From assembly GCA_009665115.1 (NCBI GenBank), contig WJXE01000111.1:1-6391 (forward strand): a stretch of 6,391 nt of DNA, read 5' to 3'. Below are positions 4,648 to 6,391 of the stretch, in pieces (position 1 is the stretch's first letter; each line of letters starts with the position of its first letter). The DNA comes from Nitrosopumilales archaeon (GTDB lineage: Archaea > Thermoproteota > Nitrososphaeria > Nitrososphaerales > Nitrososphaeraceae). A program made the translations under genes and the position numbers. Below the pieces are notes generated by a model. It did no database searches and had not been told where the DNA came from. It saw only the letters and a list, made by a program, of their open reading frames with translations.

Positions 4648-5312
4648 TCAGTACACCACTTCTTCAGAAAGTTGAAAGCCGATTCTGTTCGTTTGAGAAT
4701 TCTCTCCTCTGAAATTAGGGATTTGAAATCTGTCGTATCTAGAGGTGTATTATTCAAGACCACTATGCATGAGATCCCGGCTCTATTTGCTGCCTCAACA
4801 CCTAAAGGTGCGTTTTCAACTACTAGCGCTTCAGTTGTATTGAGCTTCAGTTTCTCCACAGCTGAAAATAGCGAGGATGGATCCGGCTTTCCTTTCTTAA
4901 CTTCGTCCGCGGTAATTATAACATCGAACTGCTCCTTCCCGAATCCGAGGGCTTGGCCTAAAATTCTCTCAACATCTTTTTTCGCAGAACCGCTGACGAC
5001 TGCTTTACGACATCTTAAATTTGTAACCAACTCCTTCACGCCCTCAAAAGGTTTGAAACTAAATATCTTTCTGAAATATTCATCTTTTCTTTTTGTAATC
5101 TGCGTTAAAATCGATTCATCAAACGGTCCAATCCGCTTGAGCTCAAAAATGTTTCTGACTAATTCAATCCCTCGCATTCCTTCAAGCAAATAAATTGTCC
5201 TTTCATCAACTTCGATATTTGCTACTTCGCTAAATGCTATCTTCCATGCCTCATAATGCATTGGCATGGAATCTACTAAGACGCCGTCTAGATCGAAGAT
5301 AACCCCCTTCAT
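4644..5312 (-). CDS. HAD-superfamily hydrolase, beta-phosphoglucomutase-like
   Basis: A 222-residue subfamily I HAD phosphatase or phosphomutase with an alpha-helical cap. Motif I is FDLDGVLVDS, with nucleophile Asp7 and general acid/base Asp9; motif II is Ser107 in VVSGS; motif III is Lys142 in KKGKPDP; motif IV is ENAPLGVEAA with Glu166 and Asn167. In beta-phosphoglucomutase the second residue of motif IV is Asp, so one magnesium ligand is altered here. Substrates in this group are small phosphorylated sugars or nucleotides; which one is not evident. I chose ATG 5310-5312, giving the standard MKGVIFDLDGV start; a GTG at 5331-5333 adds seven residues but lies before the transcription start expected from the TATA box. 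It is the first gene of a two-gene operon with the DHH phosphoesterase. Confidence 0.9.
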   Translation of the reverse strand: MKGVIFDLDGVLVDSMPMHYEAWKIAFSEVANIEVDERTIYLLEGMRGIELVRNIFELKRIGPFDESILTQITKRKDEYFRKIFSFKPFEGVKELVTNLRCRKAVVSGSAKKDVERILGQALGFGKEQFDVIITADEVKKGKPDPSSLFSAVEKLKLNTTEALVVENAPLGVEAANRAGISCIVVLNNTPLDTTDFKSLISEERILKRTESAFNFLKKWCTE

Positions 5313-5344
5313 TAAATCGTCTGTATAAACCACAGGTTAAATAC

Positions 5345-5352
5345 CTTATAAA
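5345..5352 (-). promoter_or_regulatory. TATA box for the HAD-DHH operon
   Basis: On the minus strand TTTATAAG, centred 36 bases before ATG 5312. Transcription should start near 5322, leaving a leader of about ten bases without an evident Shine-Dalgarno. The GTG at 5333 would not be transcribed, which supports the ATG as start. Confidence 0.55.
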
Positions 5353-5458
5353 TGACAGATCACACACTGCGATGTAGTTTACGTTAGCTTTAGCACCAAG
5401 TCAAGTGATCTTTTGTCGTTATCATATATCATCTTCAATTATCAAACAATAATGTTCC

Positions 5459-5475
5459 GTGTAACGGCTCTACAC
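5459..5475 (+). promoter_or_regulatory. Short inverted repeat just upstream of the trmI promoter
   Basis: GTGTA and TACAC separated by seven bases (ACGGCTC), ending ten bases before the trmI TATA-like element. It could be a regulator site in the divergent region 5313-5519, which serves both trmI and the HAD-DHH operon. Five-base arms are short enough to occur by chance. Confidence 0.2.
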
Positions 5476-5484
5476 CAAGAAGGA

Positions 5485-5492
5485 TTTTTATC
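5485..5492 (+). promoter_or_regulatory. TATA-like element for trmI
   Basis: TTTTTATC preceded by AGAAGGA, a reasonable purine-rich BRE. The centre is 31-32 bases from ATG 5520, so the leader would be only a few bases. The TTG at 5502 lies too close to this element to be in the message. Confidence 0.45.
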
Positions 5493-5519
5493 TCCTGTGA
5501 CTTGTGTTATTTTTTGTTA

Positions 5520-6296
5520 ATGACGATCCAGGAAGGTTCCTACGTTATGCTTTTTCACACATCGAGAAAAAAATGGCTGACGCGGGTTAATTGTGAAAAG
5601 AAAGTACACACGCATCTCGGGGTAATCGATGTCCCATCGATTATTGGATTAGAATATGGTAGCATCGTTAAAACCAGCGAAGGAAAACTTATCCACCTAG
5701 TGGAGCCAACTATTCACGACTTTATAATGAAATCCGAACGAAGGACACAGATCATATATCCAAAAGATTTGGGATATATTGTTGCTCGAACAGGATTGAA
5801 AAACGGATCAAAGGTACTTGAGATCGGCACTGGAAGTGGAGCTCTTACTACTTTTCTGGCCAGCATCGTAAAACCTAGTGGACACATTTACACTTTCGAC
5901 GTAAATCCGGATTTTATTGAGATTGCCAAGCGCAATCTAGAAAAGGCTGCCATGACTGCATATGTTACAACTCATTTATACGACCCACACCTGGGTCTTG
6001 ACATAGAAGATGTCGACGCAGCCATAGTCGATCTTGGCGACCCTTGGACCATGATCAGCCAAGTCTATCGCGCGTTGAAGCCTAGCGGTGCATTCGTCGC
6101 CATTTGTCCGACTATGAATCAGCTGGAAAAGTCCGCAACAGAACTAAAACAAAATAATTTCATTGATGTAGACTGTGTTGAACTGATGATTCGAAATATA
6201 GAGGCAAGAGAAGGCATGAGCAGACCTTCGATGAGGATGATTGGGCATACCACATATCTGATATTCGCGAGAAAGACCAGCAATATGTTAGATTAA
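5520..6296 (+). CDS. trmI: tRNA (adenine-N1)-methyltransferase, TrmI family (m1A57/58)
   Basis: A 258-residue S-adenosylmethionine-dependent enzyme that methylates N1 of adenine 58, and in some archaea also 57, in the T-loop of tRNA. An N-terminal beta domain (about 1-70) is followed by the family signature RRTQIIYPKDLGYI (74-87), the SAM-binding motif VLEIGTGSGALT (99-110), the acidic strand YTFDVNPDF (124-132), the catalytic-side motif DAAIVDLGDPW (166-176) and the family ending RMIGHTTYLIFARK (239-252). Length and order fit the archaeal enzyme, which works as a homotetramer. I chose ATG 5520; an in-frame TTG at 5502 adds MCYFLL but would not be transcribed from the likely promoter. No terminator is seen after the stop, so the message may continue into the epimerase gene. 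Confidence 0.94.
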   Translation: MTIQEGSYVMLFHTSRKKWLTRVNCEKKVHTHLGVIDVPSIIGLEYGSIVKTSEGKLIHLVEPTIHDFIMKSERRTQIIYPKDLGYIVARTGLKNGSKVLEIGTGSGALTTFLASIVKPSGHIYTFDVNPDFIEIAKRNLEKAAMTAYVTTHLYDPHLGLDIEDVDAAIVDLGDPWTMISQVYRALKPSGAFVAICPTMNQLEKSATELKQNNFIDVDCVELMIRNIEAREGMSRPSMRMIGHTTYLIFARKTSNMLD

Positions 6297-6347
6297 TCCA
6301 ATAACAGAAAAATATGGCACCTACCGACCAGATAACTAAGTGAATTT

Positions 6348-6391
6348 ATGAAGATACTTGTAACTGGTGGAGCCGGTTTCATAGGATCTAA
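6348..6391 (+). CDS. NAD-dependent epimerase/dehydratase (extended SDR), N-terminal fragment cut by the window edge
   Basis: Fourteen codons are visible, MKILVTGGAGFIGS, the first strand and the glycine-rich NAD(P)-binding turn (TGGAGFIG) of extended short-chain dehydrogenases such as UDP-glucose 4-epimerase and dTDP-glucose dehydratase. The specific sugar nucleotide cannot be told. GTGA at 6340-6343 may act as a ribosome-binding site. The gap from trmI is 51 bases; an AT-rich AAAAATAT near 6308-6315 could be its own promoter. Confidence 0.85.
   Translation, partial: MKILVTGGAGFIGS

Noticed and set aside
4624..5193. Open frame of 189 codons on the + strand opposite the HAD gene
   Set aside because: Antisense to all of the conserved HAD motifs except motif I, and its sequence is Ser/Phe-rich without recognisable features.

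Overview
The window looks like chromosomal DNA from an archaeon, most likely of the Thaumarchaeota/Aigarchaeota/Bathyarchaeota side of the TACK group. The evidence is gene content: an archaeal-type aspartyl-tRNA synthetase, ribosomal protein S17e (archaea and eukaryotes only), a Cgi121 subunit of the KEOPS complex, a Tan1-like THUMP protein and a TrmI-type tRNA m1A methyltransferase. AT-rich TATA boxes sit about 26-29 bases before several start codons, the signature of leaderless or near-leaderless archaeal transcripts. The exact lineage is an inference; no rRNA gene is present.

Layout. Positions 1-243 hold the 3' end of aspS (+). Its end overlaps the convergent gene for a JAMM/MPN zinc isopeptidase (233-649, -). 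A short divergent promoter region separates that gene from a + strand pair, rps17e (827-1045) and a ubiquitin-like beta-grasp protein (1060-1329). A 358-base non-coding stretch (1330-1687) precedes the KEOPS gene cgi121 (1688-2206, +). Cgi121 ends in a short overlap with a - strand operon made of a single-domain Sua5/TsaC threonylcarbamoyl-AMP synthase (2743-3396) followed by the Tan1-like THUMP protein (2199-2735). After a 273-base gap comes a second - strand operon: a HAD hydrolase of the beta-phosphoglucomutase type (4644-5312) and a DHH/DHHA1 phosphoesterase (3670-4647), joined by an ATGA stop/start overlap. Divergent from it is trmI (5520-6296, +), followed by the first 14 codons of an NAD-dependent epimerase/dehydratase (6348 onwards), cut by the window edge.

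How the genes fit together. Most of the window serves translation, and tRNA in particular: charging (AspRS), t6A37 formation (Sua5 makes the threonylcarbamoyl-AMP, KEOPS with Cgi121 transfers it), probable ac4C12 (THUMP protein) and m1A57/58 (TrmI), plus one ribosomal protein. The most interesting element is the ubiquitin-like protein. Its Gly-Gly is not terminal but is followed by five residues (SPKPA), like a eukaryotic ubiquitin precursor, and a complete JAMM protease gene lies about 400 bases away on the other side of rps17e. This suggests a small archaeal protein-modification module with its own processing or deconjugating enzyme. No E1, E2 or E3 homologue is visible in the window, so conjugation remains a hypothesis.
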